Assembly (NCBI GenBank): GCA_028284565.1
Contig: JANQRM010000131.1
Coordinates: 1 to 16,923, forward strand
DNA length: 16,923 bases
DNA from: Anaerolineae bacterium
Lineage (GTDB): Bacteria; Chloroflexota; Anaerolineae; Aggregatilineales; Phototrophicaceae
Reading direction: 5' to 3'
Shown: piece by piece, positions 1-7,329 of the stretch
Position numbering within the stretch: position 1 is the stretch's first letter
How the letters are laid out: each line of letters starts with the position of its first letter
Translations under genes and position numbers: made by a program
Notes under the pieces: generated by a model
Seen by the model: the letters and a program-made list of their open reading frames with translations, nothing else
Database searches by the model: none
Told to the model about the DNA's origin: nothing

Positions 1-2
1 TT

Positions 3-1175
3 CCCTATACCATCCCCGGCGAAAAAATCTCGGCAGAAATCACCCAATCCAAAGGCAAAGTCGCGTTTGCAAAAGGCAAAATGCTGCTCGAAGCATCCGG
101 CGATAGGGTAGAACCGCGTTGCTCTCACTTTGGACCGGGACGTTGTTGGGGCTGTCAATGGCAACACATCGACTATCCTGCTCAACTTCTCCTTAAGCAA
201 GATGTCCTTGCTGACCAACTCTCTCGTATTGGTGAACTCAGTGATTCAATTCTTGAAGAAGTCATGAATCCGGTGATTCCCTCGCCAGAACAATGGGGAT
301 ACAACAGCCACATGACGCTTGAGCGAGATGCTAATGGTAATTTTGGCTTTCGTCGGGAACAGGGCAGAACAATTGAACCCATGAGCGAATGTCATATTCT
401 GCATCCCGAATTATTGGCACTATACAATACCATCAATCTCGACTTTGAAAGTATTCGTCGCATGACTCTCCAGCGAGGTTCTGATGGGGCGACCATGATT
501 CAATTGACTCTCACTGAGGAAGATGCCCCTGAACTCACTGCTGACTTTCCGACTAGCGTTAACATCATTTTGCCCGATAACGAACCCGTCAATCTCATTG
601 GCGATGCTTCCGTCACGTATCAAGTCAAAGACCGGCTATTCCGAGTCACGGCGGGCAGTTTCTTCCGTCCCAATTTTCCTCAAGTCGAAAATCTTGTGGA
701 TGTTGTCTTGGGGATGATAGACCTCACAGGCGAAGAATCCATCTTAGACTTGTATGCAGGGGTGGGTATATTCAGCTCATTTCTTGCAGGCAAAGCCAAA
801 CTCGTGACGATGGTTGAAAGCTATCCGCCTGCCGTCACAGATGCCGATTTGAATTTGGAAGCCTTTGACAATGTGGATGTCATCGAAGGGAGTGTCGAGT
901 CGGTAAGTCAATCGCTAGTAGACAATGAAGCTGACTATGATGTTGCCATCGTTGACCCAACGAGTCAGGGCTTAAGTCGGGATGTGCTGAATAACTTGGT
1001 TCAGCTCAATCTCAAAAGAATCATTTATATCAGTGGTGATCCAGCTTCTTTGGCACGGGATGTCAATCAGTTACGCCGCAAAGGTTACACGTTGGCTCAA
1101 GTGCAACCAATTGATTTTTCACCGCAAACCTATTATTTGGATACAGTCGCCTGTTTTAATCATCGCTCGCACTAA
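3..1175 (+). CDS. TrmA/RlmD-family class I RNA (uracil-5) methyltransferase-like protein, 5' end outside window, catalytic Cys absent
   Basis: The open frame runs in from the left edge; codons from base 3 encode the end of a TRAM-like beta domain (PYTIPGEKISAEI), so the ATG at 81 is not the true start. Numbering from that Met, Cys14, Cys22, Cys25 and Cys104 match the four [4Fe-4S] ligands of the RlmD branch. The SAM motif DLYAGVG is intact. Family members methylate C5 of uridine in rRNA or tRNA through a covalent Cys intermediate in an SCNP-type motif, helped by a Glu near the C terminus. Here these are SGDP (Gly319, GGT at 1035-1037) and Asp354 (YYLDTV), and the DPPR-like motif is DPTS. The fold, SAM site and cluster therefore look kept while the known chemistry should fail. 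It may be a non-catalytic RNA binder, a divergent enzyme, or a gene with a recent TGT-to-GGT change. Family assignment is firm; activity is doubtful. Confidence 0.88.
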   Translation, partial: PYTIPGEKISAEITQSKGKVAFAKGKMLLEASGDRVEPRCSHFGPGRCWGCQWQHIDYPAQLLLKQDVLADQLSRIGELSDSILEEVMNPVIPSPEQWGYNSHMTLERDANGNFGFRREQGRTIEPMSECHILHPELLALYNTINLDFESIRRMTLQRGSDGATMIQLTLTEEDAPELTADFPTSVNIILPDNEPVNLIGDASVTYQVKDRLFRVTAGSFFRPNFPQVENLVDVVLGMIDLTGEESILDLYAGVGIFSSFLAGKAKLVTMVESYPPAVTDADLNLEAFDNVDVIEGSVESVSQSLVDNEADYDVAIVDPTSQGLSRDVLNNLVQLNLKRIIYISGDPASLARDVNQLRRKGYTLAQVQPIDFSPQTYYLDTVACFNHRSH

Positions 1176-1274
1176 GATATATCCAAATTGCTTTTCATAT
1201 TGACTAATCTACGCTAACCTTAATGTTTAGATTTTTCGTTTGTTAATATTTTCTACTGATAGACTGGGAAATTC

Positions 1275-1297
1275 AAACAAACTATTAGTATTTGTTT
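1275..1297 (+). promoter_or_regulatory. Inverted repeat in the cold-shock gene leader
   Basis: AAACAAA (1275-1281) and TTTGTTT (1291-1297) form a perfect 7-bp inverted repeat around a 9-base loop, ending 7 bases before the GGAGTG ribosome binding site. The stem has a single G-C pair, so the RNA hairpin would be weak and might melt with temperature. It could also be an operator in DNA. Function is inferred only. Confidence 0.4.
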
Positions 1298-1319
1298 ACG
1301 TATGGGAGTGAGATTTATT

Positions 1320-1538
1320 ATGGAAGGGCGAAGTCGGGGCGTTGTCAAATGGTTTGATGCCGCCAAAGGGTATGGATTCATCCAACGAGAAGAGGGCAAA
1401 GACATTTTTGTTCACTACTCCGCCATTCAATCTGATGGTTATAAAAGCCTAAATGAAGGTGAAACGGTTGAGTTCGATATCGTTCAAGGAGCACGTGGTG
1501 AACAAGCACAAAATGTTGTAGTTGTGCAAGAGTCATGA
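1320..1538 (+). CDS. Cold-shock protein, CspA family
   Basis: This 72-residue single cold-shock domain is about the usual size (65-75 aa). Both nucleic-acid-binding motifs are visible: KGYGFI (RNP1, residues 16-21) and DIFVHY (RNP2, residues 28-33), after the typical [13 protein letters not shown] opening. Such proteins are cytoplasmic single-stranded RNA/DNA binders that act as RNA chaperones, often during cold or growth-phase change. The start at 1320 is preferred because GGAGTG lies 9 bases upstream; an in-frame ATG at 1302 would add six residues but has no such site. The gene stands 144 bases after the methyltransferase in an AT-rich leader with a small inverted repeat, and is followed after 33 bases by an intrinsic terminator. 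A weak TTGACT at 1200-1205 may be part of its promoter. Identity is secure; which stress it serves is unknown. Confidence 0.95.
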   Translation: MEGRSRGVVKWFDAAKGYGFIQREEGKDIFVHYSAIQSDGYKSLNEGETVEFDIVQGARGEQAQNVVVVQES

Positions 1539-1555
1539 ATTTGTTCCAACAATTT

Positions 1556-1561
1556 TATAAT
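1556..1561 (+). promoter_or_regulatory. Candidate -10 element (TATAAT) before the phosphatase gene
   Basis: A perfect TATAAT lies 18 bases after the cold-shock stop codon. No good -35 hexamer is present at 16-18 bp spacing. Transcription from it would begin around 1568, just before the terminator hairpin at 1572-1596, so that hairpin would lie in the leader of the next gene. Confidence 0.3.
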
Positions 1562-1571
1562 GCAGTAGAAT

Positions 1572-1596
1572 AGGGCTGTGAACAACAGCCTTTTTT
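1572..1596 (+). terminator. Rho-independent terminator between the cold-shock and phosphatase genes
   Basis: GGCTGT (1574-1579) and ACAGCC (1585-1590) form a 6-bp stem around the loop GAACA, followed directly by six T (1591-1596); A1572-G1573 can extend the stem into the T run. This is a textbook terminator shape. Only 15 bases separate it from the next start codon, and they include that gene's AGGAG site. Confidence 0.8.
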
Positions 1597-1611
1597 GTTG
1601 AGGAGACTCCC

Positions 1612-2415
1612 ATGGATTTAAGCACCGTACTCATGCATTCCAGTAATATTGCCCGTGAAGCAGGTGGCATCTTGATGGATTTTTTCGGAAATTCCTTTGA
1701 GCAAGCCACCAAGAGCAATGATGCGGATATTGTCACTGAAGCCGATAAAAAGGCAGAAGAAGCCATCGTCAAATTTTTGACCAAACAGTATCCAACACAT
1801 CATATTGTTGGAGAAGAAGGCGGTGGGATGGGCGCACCTAAAGATGAAGCCGACTATATTTGGTATGTTGACCCACTCGATGGCACCGTCAATTTCGCCA
1901 GTGGCTTACCTTATTTCGCGGTCAGTATCGCCATGACCAACAAAGACAATGAACCGCTTGTGGGTGTTGTATACGACCCGACTCGTGATGAACTATTTAG
2001 TGCAGTCAAAGGTGTTTGCTCGACACTCAATGACAAATGGATTAACGTCACCAAAACAGCCGACCTGAAGCAGGCAATGGTGTGCAGTGGTTTCCCCTAT
2101 AGCAAGTGGACAAACCCAGACAACAATCTCAAAGAATGGGCGAATATCACGACCAAAGTTCGTGGTGTACGCCGGCTAGGGGCATCCGCGTTGGATTTGG
2201 TTTATGTTGCTTGTGGACGTTTGGATATTTATTGGGAGCCAGATTTAAATTTATGGGACATTATGGCGGGTGTTCTCATTGTGCAAGAGGCAGGCGGCAA
2301 GGTCTCAGATTACAAAGGGGATGACTCTACCGCCATGTACAATCAACGCGCCTTCCTAGCGACCAATAGCTTGCTCCATGAGACCATGATTGAAAATCTA
2401 AATATTGTTGATTAA
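1612..2415 (+). CDS. Inositol-monophosphatase family phosphatase (SuhB-like)
   Basis: At 267 residues this matches the family length. It carries the metal-site motifs in order: GEEG (Glu68/Glu69), VDPLDGT (Asp87, Asp90) and LWDIMAG (Asp216), with the family ending region VQEAGG. Members are Mg2+-dependent, Li+-sensitive cytoplasmic phosphatases acting on inositol 1-phosphate; bacterial relatives also act on other sugar phosphates, fructose 1,6-bisphosphate or PAP, and E. coli SuhB binds the transcription machinery. The sequence alone does not settle the substrate. AGGAG at 1601-1605 sits 6 bases before the ATG. The racemase-like gene follows 23 bases later on the same strand, so the two are probably co-transcribed, though no shared pathway is evident. 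The terminator immediately upstream leaves no room for a promoter downstream of it, so expression must pass through that hairpin. Confidence 0.93.
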   Translation: MDLSTVLMHSSNIAREAGGILMDFFGNSFEQATKSNDADIVTEADKKAEEAIVKFLTKQYPTHHIVGEEGGGMGAPKDEADYIWYVDPLDGTVNFASGLPYFAVSIAMTNKDNEPLVGVVYDPTRDELFSAVKGVCSTLNDKWINVTKTADLKQAMVCSGFPYSKWTNPDNNLKEWANITTKVRGVRRLGASALDLVYVACGRLDIYWEPDLNLWDIMAGVLIVQEAGGKVSDYKGDDSTAMYNQRAFLATNSLLHETMIENLNIVD

Positions 2416-2438
2416 CTTAACAAGCAAGATATTTTTCT

Positions 2439-3581
2439 ATGCCCAAACCCCTTGATGGCATTCGCGTCCTAGATTTAACACGTCTCCTTCCCGGTGCAAT
2501 TTGTACGCTTTTACTTGTCGATATGGGCGCAGAGGTCATTAAGATCGAGGCTCCAAATGGGGGCGATTATGCGCGTTGGATGCCTCCTCTAATTGATGGA
2601 CTAGGTGTTTTCTTCCACACCAGCAATCGTGGAAAACAAAGCATCATTCTCAACTTGAAAGATGAACAAGGGCAAGCCATTCTTCATAAATTGGTCGAAT
2701 TTGCCGATGTCTTGATTGAGGGATTTCGTCCGGGCGTCATGCAAAGGCTCAACTGTGATTATGACACGCTCACAGCAATTAACCCCAAACTGGTTTACTG
2801 CTCACTTTCTGGATGGGGGCAAGACGGACCCTATGCGGACAAAAGCGGGCATGACATGAATTACCTCGCACAGATGGGAATACTGGGTGCAATGGCAATG
2901 CCTCAACCCCTTGGTGGGCAAATCGCGGATGTTGGTGGTGCATATGTGGGAGTCATGGGCATATTAGCTTCCTTGCTTCAACGTCATTCTACAGGTGTAG
3001 GGGCATATGTTGATGCTGCACTATCCGAATCGGCTTTACCCTTTGGACTTGTCGCTTGGGTGGAAGCGCTAACATCAGGAACAAGTTCGGGGGATGGCGG
3101 TCTGACAGGGGGTTCGGCATTTTATCGTGTTTACTATTCACAAGATCGGCAGGCGATGGCTCTCGGCGCAATCGAACCCAAATTCTGGGCGAATTTCTGT
3201 AATGCTGTGGAACATCCCGAATGGCTAGACGACTACACTAACCCCGCCAGACAAGGCGATTTAATTCGGCAGCTATCAGAGTTGTTCAAAACTAAAACAG
3301 CGAAAGAATGGGACAGCTTACTAGGAGATGTTGACTGTTGTTTCACGTTGGTCCATCCCCCCAAATCCCTCAGTGATGACCCACATGCCAAAGCACGCCA
3401 GATGGTCGGCAAAGACGATAACGGCATACCTTGGATGCGAAGCCCTGTTCGGCTAGGGGACGATTCAATCCCTATGGACTCGGCTCCTCAATACGGCGAA
3501 CACACGGACACCATTCTCAAATCCATAGGCTATAGCGACAATGAATTAACCAAACTTAAATATGCTGGGGTAATCGAGTAA
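2439..3581 (+). CDS. CaiB/BaiF family (type III CoA transferase fold) protein, alpha-methylacyl-CoA racemase-like
   Basis: The 380-residue protein opens with LDGIRVLDLTRLLPG and AEVIKIEAP, typical of the CaiB/BaiF fold. Three features favour the racemase branch (AMACR/MCR) over CoA transfer: the GHDMNYL motif with His138-Asp139, Asp164 in QIADVGGA, and Glu246 in ALGAIEPKFW. These match the His/Asp and Asp/Glu pairs that abstract and return the alpha proton of 2-methylacyl-CoA. The expected role is cytosolic interconversion of (2R)- and (2S)-methylacyl-CoA for breakdown of branched or sterol-type chains; a bile-acid-type or carnitine-type CoA transferase is the alternative. It follows the phosphatase by 23 bases with only a weak ribosome site. 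No other beta-oxidation gene is in view, so the natural substrate cannot be named. Confidence 0.88.
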   Translation: MPKPLDGIRVLDLTRLLPGAICTLLLVDMGAEVIKIEAPNGGDYARWMPPLIDGLGVFFHTSNRGKQSIILNLKDEQGQAILHKLVEFADVLIEGFRPGVMQRLNCDYDTLTAINPKLVYCSLSGWGQDGPYADKSGHDMNYLAQMGILGAMAMPQPLGGQIADVGGAYVGVMGILASLLQRHSTGVGAYVDAALSESALPFGLVAWVEALTSGTSSGDGGLTGGSAFYRVYYSQDRQAMALGAIEPKFWANFCNAVEHPEWLDDYTNPARQGDLIRQLSELFKTKTAKEWDSLLGDVDCCFTLVHPPKSLSDDPHAKARQMVGKDDNGIPWMRSPVRLGDDSIPMDSAPQYGEHTDTILKSIGYSDNELTKLKYAGVIE

Positions 3582-3627
3582 AGCAAATCTAATTGTATCC
3601 TTTATGTCTTGTCGGTTTTATTTACGG

Positions 3628-4284
3628 CTATCCCTTATCATCCGGCACAGTTGCCAAGACAGGTAACTCCAGATACTGCTCCACATCGCGTCGATTCCGA
3701 ATCATGTTGCTTTCCAAAAATTCCAAGACAAACACGATAATTCCACCGATGAAGAAGCCGAGTATCGCGCCTACCAGTGTATTCACTAATACATTCGGAC
3801 TGATTTGTGAGGGCGAAGGATTATCTTGTGGACGAGCAGTGATACGGTCTTCTCGTCGAGACTCCTGATTGAGTGCATTCCGATATTCAACCAACAACTC
3901 GCCCCATTCTCGTGCCGCATCAACAGCTACTGCTGGGTTCGGATTGTCCACATCAATCTGAATAGTTAGACTAATCTGCACAGGGACAATCGTTGCATTG
4001 GTATATAGTTCATCAGGAGTCATATCCAATTGCAATCGCTCAATTACCTCCGCCGCCCGTAATTTACTATCAAGATATGCCGCATGATTCGCCAATAGGC
4101 GATTTGTTGCCTCAGCAATCCCTAAATCACTACGAGATGGAACCAATAAGAGTGTCTGTGTTGCTCGATACATGGGTTGCATCTGCCGACTAAATACAAA
4201 CGCAGCCCCCGCCGCCACAACTGCCAGTAAAATCATAATCCAGCCACGCCGCAATAAAAGACTTGCATAGTCCATTAAGTTCAT
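3628..4284 (-). CDS. Wzz/YveK-type polysaccharide chain-length determinant protein, stand-alone
   Basis: From the start at 4284 the protein has 218 residues: an N-terminal cytoplasmic stretch (MDYASLLLRRGW), a membrane helix at about 15-34, an extracytoplasmic region of about 130 residues, a second helix at about 166-189, and a short cytoplasmic tail ending in DVEQYLELPVLATVP. That layout and the closing motif are typical of Wzz-domain proteins that set polymer length in O-antigen, capsule or exopolysaccharide export. The start at 4284 is chosen because GGAAGG lies 8 bases upstream; an ATG at 4320 would add 12 residues without a good site. No fused or adjacent tyrosine kinase, flippase, polymerase or glycosyltransferase is present, which is unusual for this family. 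Its cluster may lie elsewhere in the genome. Confidence 0.8.
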   Translation of the reverse strand: MNLMDYASLLLRRGWIMILLAVVAAGAAFVFSRQMQPMYRATQTLLLVPSRSDLGIAEATNRLLANHAAYLDSKLRAAEVIERLQLDMTPDELYTNATIVPVQISLTIQIDVDNPNPAVAVDAAREWGELLVEYRNALNQESRREDRITARPQDNPSPSQISPNVLVNTLVGAILGFFIGGIIVFVLEFLESNMIRNRRDVEQYLELPVLATVPDDKG

Positions 4285-4379
4285 CGGAATAGCCTTCCGT
4301 TCTCGGTCATCATGGGGCATATTGTACAGAGGCTCTTACACACTGAACACCCAAAAGTCTGACTCTTAAGGCTCTGCTA

Positions 4380-4409
4380 TTGCCGTAAAGCAAGACTCTC
4401 TCATAGAAT
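4380..4409 (+). promoter_or_regulatory. Candidate sigma-70-type promoter for the exported PPC-like gene
   Basis: TTGCCG (4380-4385) and TAGAAT (4404-4409) are separated by 18 bp, matching the consensus hexamers at 4/6 and 5/6. They lie in the divergent gap between the Wzz-like gene and the exported protein, about 35 bases before the latter's ATG. Confidence 0.4.
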
Positions 4410-4443
4410 ATAACTGAACGGTTTACACATCACAGGATTGTCA

Positions 4444-5664
4444 ATGCGTCGTTATTTATGCTTAGTTTTCATTTTGCTTTGCGTTGCGCTTCCCGCATCT
4501 GCTCAAGAGGATAGCCCCTTCATTGCTGATATTAGTTACGGACAACGGGTCAACAATACCATCTCCGACCAAGCTTTCTTTGACTGGTGGCATGTGCAAG
4601 CCGAATCGGGCGATATTATCTATGTCGAGATGCAAGCTAGCGACAGTCTTGTGCCTTTGATTGGGTTGATTGAAGAGGGGGGCAACTTACTTGCTCGCAG
4701 TGATACTGAATTTGGCACCGCTTTTCCCAATGACCGCGCCGTTCTCGAGTATCGTATTGAGAGCGATGGACGTTATACAGTGGTTGCTACTCGTGACGGC
4801 AATGCTGATGGAACCAGTACTGGAAGTTATGAACTGTTCGTAGACAATCTCTCGACAATCCCTGACCGAGACAATCCCTATGCGGAAGCAGAATTCCGCT
4901 GTGGTGAAGACCTCGTGACTACCGCACTCATCCTACAATTCCAAGATGACATTATGCTATCAGATAATACCCCAGAAGGCACGATGACCGAGTTCTATCG
5001 CCTTACAGTCTACGGTGAAGGTGATTTCCAACCCGTGATTCGCATAGAGGCAACTGTTCAAGAGGGCGTGTTGGATTGTGGTGGTAGTGCGGAAGTTGTC
5101 GCAGGTAACACCTACACCTTACCCAATAAGGACACGGTGACCATCCCAGAAGACGACACCGAAAACGTCGCACAAATTATCGTCAATGCTTTTGCGCCCA
5201 GCCCGACATTTGGGGAACTGACCTTCACAATCGCCAGCTTGGATGGCGGTTCAGGTCGCTTCATCATCGTGCTAGAAGGACTTGCTCTCCAAGATCGAGA
5301 AGACATGGATGATCTCCTGATTCGCTTAGGTCCCCTTGCCAATGAACAAGACCTGCAAGTGTATATGATTGGTAATACAGAGAACCGCCTTGACCCTGTT
5401 ATGGAGTGGATCGATCAAGATGGCGAAGTCAAGCAAATCTGTGATGATTCCGGACATGGTGAATGCTTCATTGAAACAACCATTGCCGGAGTTAGTGCAG
5501 AAATGAATGCCGGAGATATTCAAAATATCATCCTGGCAGACCGCTTTGATGCTGGGCTGATTCTCAATCCGTTTAATTCAGATGTTCAAACAGTGCGATT
5601 ACGAAGTCGTGGCGCACGGACAGATGGTGGCTATAGTCTAATTTTTGTGGGTGAATTGCCCTAG
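4444..5664 (+). CDS. Exported protein with N-terminal PPC-like domain, function unknown
   Basis: The ATG at 4444, with AGGA six bases upstream, gives 406 residues; a TTG two codons earlier is less likely. Residues 1-21 form a clean signal peptide (MRRYLCLVFILLCVALPASA) with an Ala-x-Ala cleavage site and no lipobox, so the product is probably secreted or periplasmic. Residues of about 25-135 resemble bacterial pre-peptidase C-terminal (PPC) beta-sandwich domains: a GQRVNNTI strand, FDWWHVQAESGD, an LEYRIESDGRYTVVATRDG stretch and a final SYELFV strand. The rest looks like more beta-sandwich repeats with a few cysteines (RCGEDL, LDCGGS, ICDDSGHGECF) suited to disulfides. No peptidase or other catalytic motif is visible. 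PPC domains usually help secreted enzymes fold or stick to surfaces; here there is no enzyme attached. Its stop codon overlaps that of the convergent gene. Confidence 0.75.
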   Translation: MRRYLCLVFILLCVALPASAQEDSPFIADISYGQRVNNTISDQAFFDWWHVQAESGDIIYVEMQASDSLVPLIGLIEEGGNLLARSDTEFGTAFPNDRAVLEYRIESDGRYTVVATRDGNADGTSTGSYELFVDNLSTIPDRDNPYAEAEFRCGEDLVTTALILQFQDDIMLSDNTPEGTMTEFYRLTVYGEGDFQPVIRIEATVQEGVLDCGGSAEVVAGNTYTLPNKDTVTIPEDDTENVAQIIVNAFAPSPTFGELTFTIASLDGGSGRFIIVLEGLALQDREDMDDLLIRLGPLANEQDLQVYMIGNTENRLDPVMEWIDQDGEVKQICDDSGHGECFIETTIAGVSAEMNAGDIQNIILADRFDAGLILNPFNSDVQTVRLRSRGARTDGGYSLIFVGELP

Positions 5665-6044
5665 CTGATTTGATTCACCAGTTTGAGCAAAGCTTCGCCG
5701 TAGGTGTAGATTCGACACATCACATCAAATTTCATGGGAGGCAGATGTCCAGAAATCCCTTGAATCAACACATGCCCAAACCCCAAAATGACATTCAGAT
5801 GATTCCGCAAATCATGCCGAATATCTTTTAACTCATCGGTGGTTTTAGCACTCAGTTGATGGGGTAGACGACGGATACTCTCCTGCAATTCAAGTGACGA
5901 TTGATAAATGGTTTCACCGTCTTCTTGTTGCATGGAGGTAAGAGTCGTTTGTTTAGACTCCAAAAAGAATGCAGTCCATTTAACCAATTGTTCAGCTAAA
6001 AATACCAGTTGGTTCTCTAAAGTTGTCCCAACATCGAGTGTCAT
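5661..6044 (-). CDS. Stand-alone histidine-kinase dimerisation (H-box) domain-like protein
   Basis: This 127-residue, mostly helical, soluble protein contains DIRHDLRNHLNVILGFGHVL at residues 74-93. That resembles the HisKA H-box, where the phospho-accepting His is followed by an acidic residue (His77-Asp78 here). The protein ends about 34 residues later, so the HATPase catalytic domain with its N, G1 and G2 boxes is missing, and no sensor or receiver domain is seen. It could be a phosphotransfer or dimerisation partner (compare Spo0B-type proteins), an inhibitor that pairs with a full kinase, or a remnant. AAGG 7-10 bases before the ATG supports the start at 6044. It converges on the PPC-like gene, sharing the palindrome CTAG (5661-5664) as both stop codons. 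No response regulator lies nearby. The domain call rests on the H-box only. Confidence 0.65.
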   Translation of the reverse strand: MTLDVGTTLENQLVFLAEQLVKWTAFFLESKQTTLTSMQQEDGETIYQSSLELQESIRRLPHQLSAKTTDELKDIRHDLRNHLNVILGFGHVLIQGISGHLPPMKFDVMCRIYTYGEALLKLVNQIS

Positions 6045-6185
6045 CCAAGTACCTTAACAGTAAACCCACTTGCACAGACTATTATAAAATAAATTACAAC
6101 TCCGAAATCATAAGATTTACATACTCTGCGACCTCAAGTCATGTTACGATGACACCAACATACACATCTTGCAGAAAGTAAATGA

Positions 6186-6764
6186 ATGGTACATATTGAA
6201 AAACCACCGAATATGCTTTTGCGTGTTGCCAGCGTCCTTCGCACGGGACCCTTCCCACTCAGTTGGCGCTTATACGACCTGCTTCATCGCCTAATTCGCG
6301 GATTCCCAGCATGGCGTTTAGCCAAGGTTACGCCCAACCTCTACGTCGGTGGACAGCATTATCCTAAAGGTTGGCAAAATTTTCGTAAAGAAGGCATCAC
6401 AGCCATTGTCAACATGCGTGAAGAAGAATACGATGACGCGAAAAATGGTATTGCCACCGACAAATATCTCCACCTCCCCACTATCGACAACACCCCACCA
6501 ACCTTAGAAATGTTACAACAAGGTGCAGATTTCATTGCCGAAGAAATCAACAACGGGGGCAAGGTCTATATCCATTGCAAAGTGGGGGTAGGGCGCGCAT
6601 CAACAATGGCAATCGCCTACCTTATCACTCAAGGCATGACACGCGATGAAGCCATCGCCAAAATCAAAAAAGTCCGCCCCTTCATCCACCCCACATGGCG
6701 ACAACTCGATAGACTCGCCGAATTCGAGGAAATGTTAAGAAATCAAAGCAACACCAATCTCTAA
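6186..6764 (+). CDS. Dual-specificity (DSP-type) protein phosphatase
   Basis: The 192-residue protein has the cysteine-phosphatase signature HCKVGVGR (His130, nucleophile Cys131, Arg137), a plausible general-acid Asp101 in LPTIDNTPP, and a typical N-terminal GWQNFRKEGITAIVNMREE segment. DSP family members remove phosphate from Tyr, Ser or Thr in proteins; some relatives (PTPMT1-like) act on phosphatidylglycerophosphate, which is an alternative here. About 50 N-terminal residues precede the fold and are basic and hydrophobic enough to associate with membrane. The residue after the signature Arg is Ala rather than the usual Ser/Thr, a small oddity. The first of three membrane-protein paralogues starts 44 bases after its stop on the same strand, so they may be linked. 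The start has only a weak AGAAAG site; a Met at residue 10 is possible. Confidence 0.88.
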   Translation: MVHIEKPPNMLLRVASVLRTGPFPLSWRLYDLLHRLIRGFPAWRLAKVTPNLYVGGQHYPKGWQNFRKEGITAIVNMREEEYDDAKNGIATDKYLHLPTIDNTPPTLEMLQQGADFIAEEINNGGKVYIHCKVGVGRASTMAIAYLITQGMTRDEAIAKIKKVRPFIHPTWRQLDRLAEFEEMLRNQSNTNL

Positions 6765-6772
6765 AATCACGT

Positions 6773-6778
6773 TATAAT
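6773..6778 (+). promoter_or_regulatory. Candidate -10 element (TATAAT) before the first WW-paralogue
   Basis: A perfect TATAAT stands in the 44-base gap, 30 bases before the ATG of the first paralogue. No convincing -35 hexamer lies 16-18 bp upstream. It would allow the paralogues to be expressed apart from the phosphatase. Confidence 0.3.
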
Positions 6779-6808
6779 ACATTGGAATTCGATGCTATAG
6801 GAGTCAAG

Positions 6809-7318
6809 ATGCAAAAGCCCAAACGTAAGCATTCAGATGCTATTCAATGGAGATGGCTCATTGCACTCGGCGGATTGCTTTTAGCATTGCTTCTCATTAT
6901 CGGCACATCTCTCTTTGCAGTCTTCACTTCCTTTGATACGGACATCGAATTCAGTGGCGACTCTGCCCGCCAACCCATCGAAACCTTCATCGGCAGATCT
7001 TTGCCAGATGATGCAACCGATCTCCATTACTACAAAGGCAGGTTCCAAGATTGGTATGTTCTCATCAAATTCACCCTACCAGCGGACGAAACAGAAACAC
7101 TCCTAGCCAATGCAGAAAATCTCTGCTTCGAGGTATTTACCATACCCTATAACGATTCCAATGGCTCCATCAGCGTAGACATTGACTGGTGGACACGCTA
7201 CTCTGACGACATCATTACAGAGTCCCATTGTGTAAATGACTCACGATACCACAACTTGTTCACCACCCAACCTATAGACAACCAACAGACTATCTACCTG
7301 AGTGTGTTTACGACCTAG
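6809..7318 (+). CDS. Single-pass membrane protein, WW/two-cysteine paralogue 1, unknown function
   Basis: The ATG at 6809 has AGGAG five bases upstream, giving 169 residues. A basic N terminus (MQKPKRK) precedes one hydrophobic helix at about residues 16-40, so the remaining 130 residues should face outward. The outer part has SGDSARQPIETF, GRSLPDDA, a strand ending IKFTLPADETETLL, then Cys106, Trp127-Trp128, Cys141 and a final TIYLSVF strand. The same order recurs in the next two genes: SAR-like motif, LP, F-x-LP/E-x-x-L, Cys, WW, Cys, hydrophobic end strand. The cysteines are spaced 33-36 residues apart in all three, which suggests a disulfide. I do not recognise a named family, and no catalytic motif is visible. 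It is best described as the founder or a copy of a local tandem family. Confidence 0.8.
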   Translation: MQKPKRKHSDAIQWRWLIALGGLLLALLLIIGTSLFAVFTSFDTDIEFSGDSARQPIETFIGRSLPDDATDLHYYKGRFQDWYVLIKFTLPADETETLLANAENLCFEVFTIPYNDSNGSISVDIDWWTRYSDDIITESHCVNDSRYHNLFTTQPIDNQQTIYLSVFTT

Positions 7319-7329
7319 TGAAAGCGTAG

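Noticed and set aside
3582..3627. Bidirectional terminator in the convergent gap between the racemase-like and Wzz-like genes
   Set aside because: No stable hairpin with a T run could be found in these 46 bases.
3593..3868. Open frame of 91 codons on the + strand opposite the Wzz-like gene
   Set aside because: Antisense to a recognised gene, no ribosome site, no domain.
4438..4443. TTG start two codons before the PPC-like gene's ATG
   Set aside because: The ATG at 4444 has an AGGA at proper spacing and gives a standard signal peptide start (MRRYL).
5948..6004. Search for a HATPase domain or frameshifted remainder of a histidine kinase around the H-box protein
   Set aside because: The H-box gene's 3' end meets the convergent gene directly, and no N, G1 or G2 box appears in any frame nearby.
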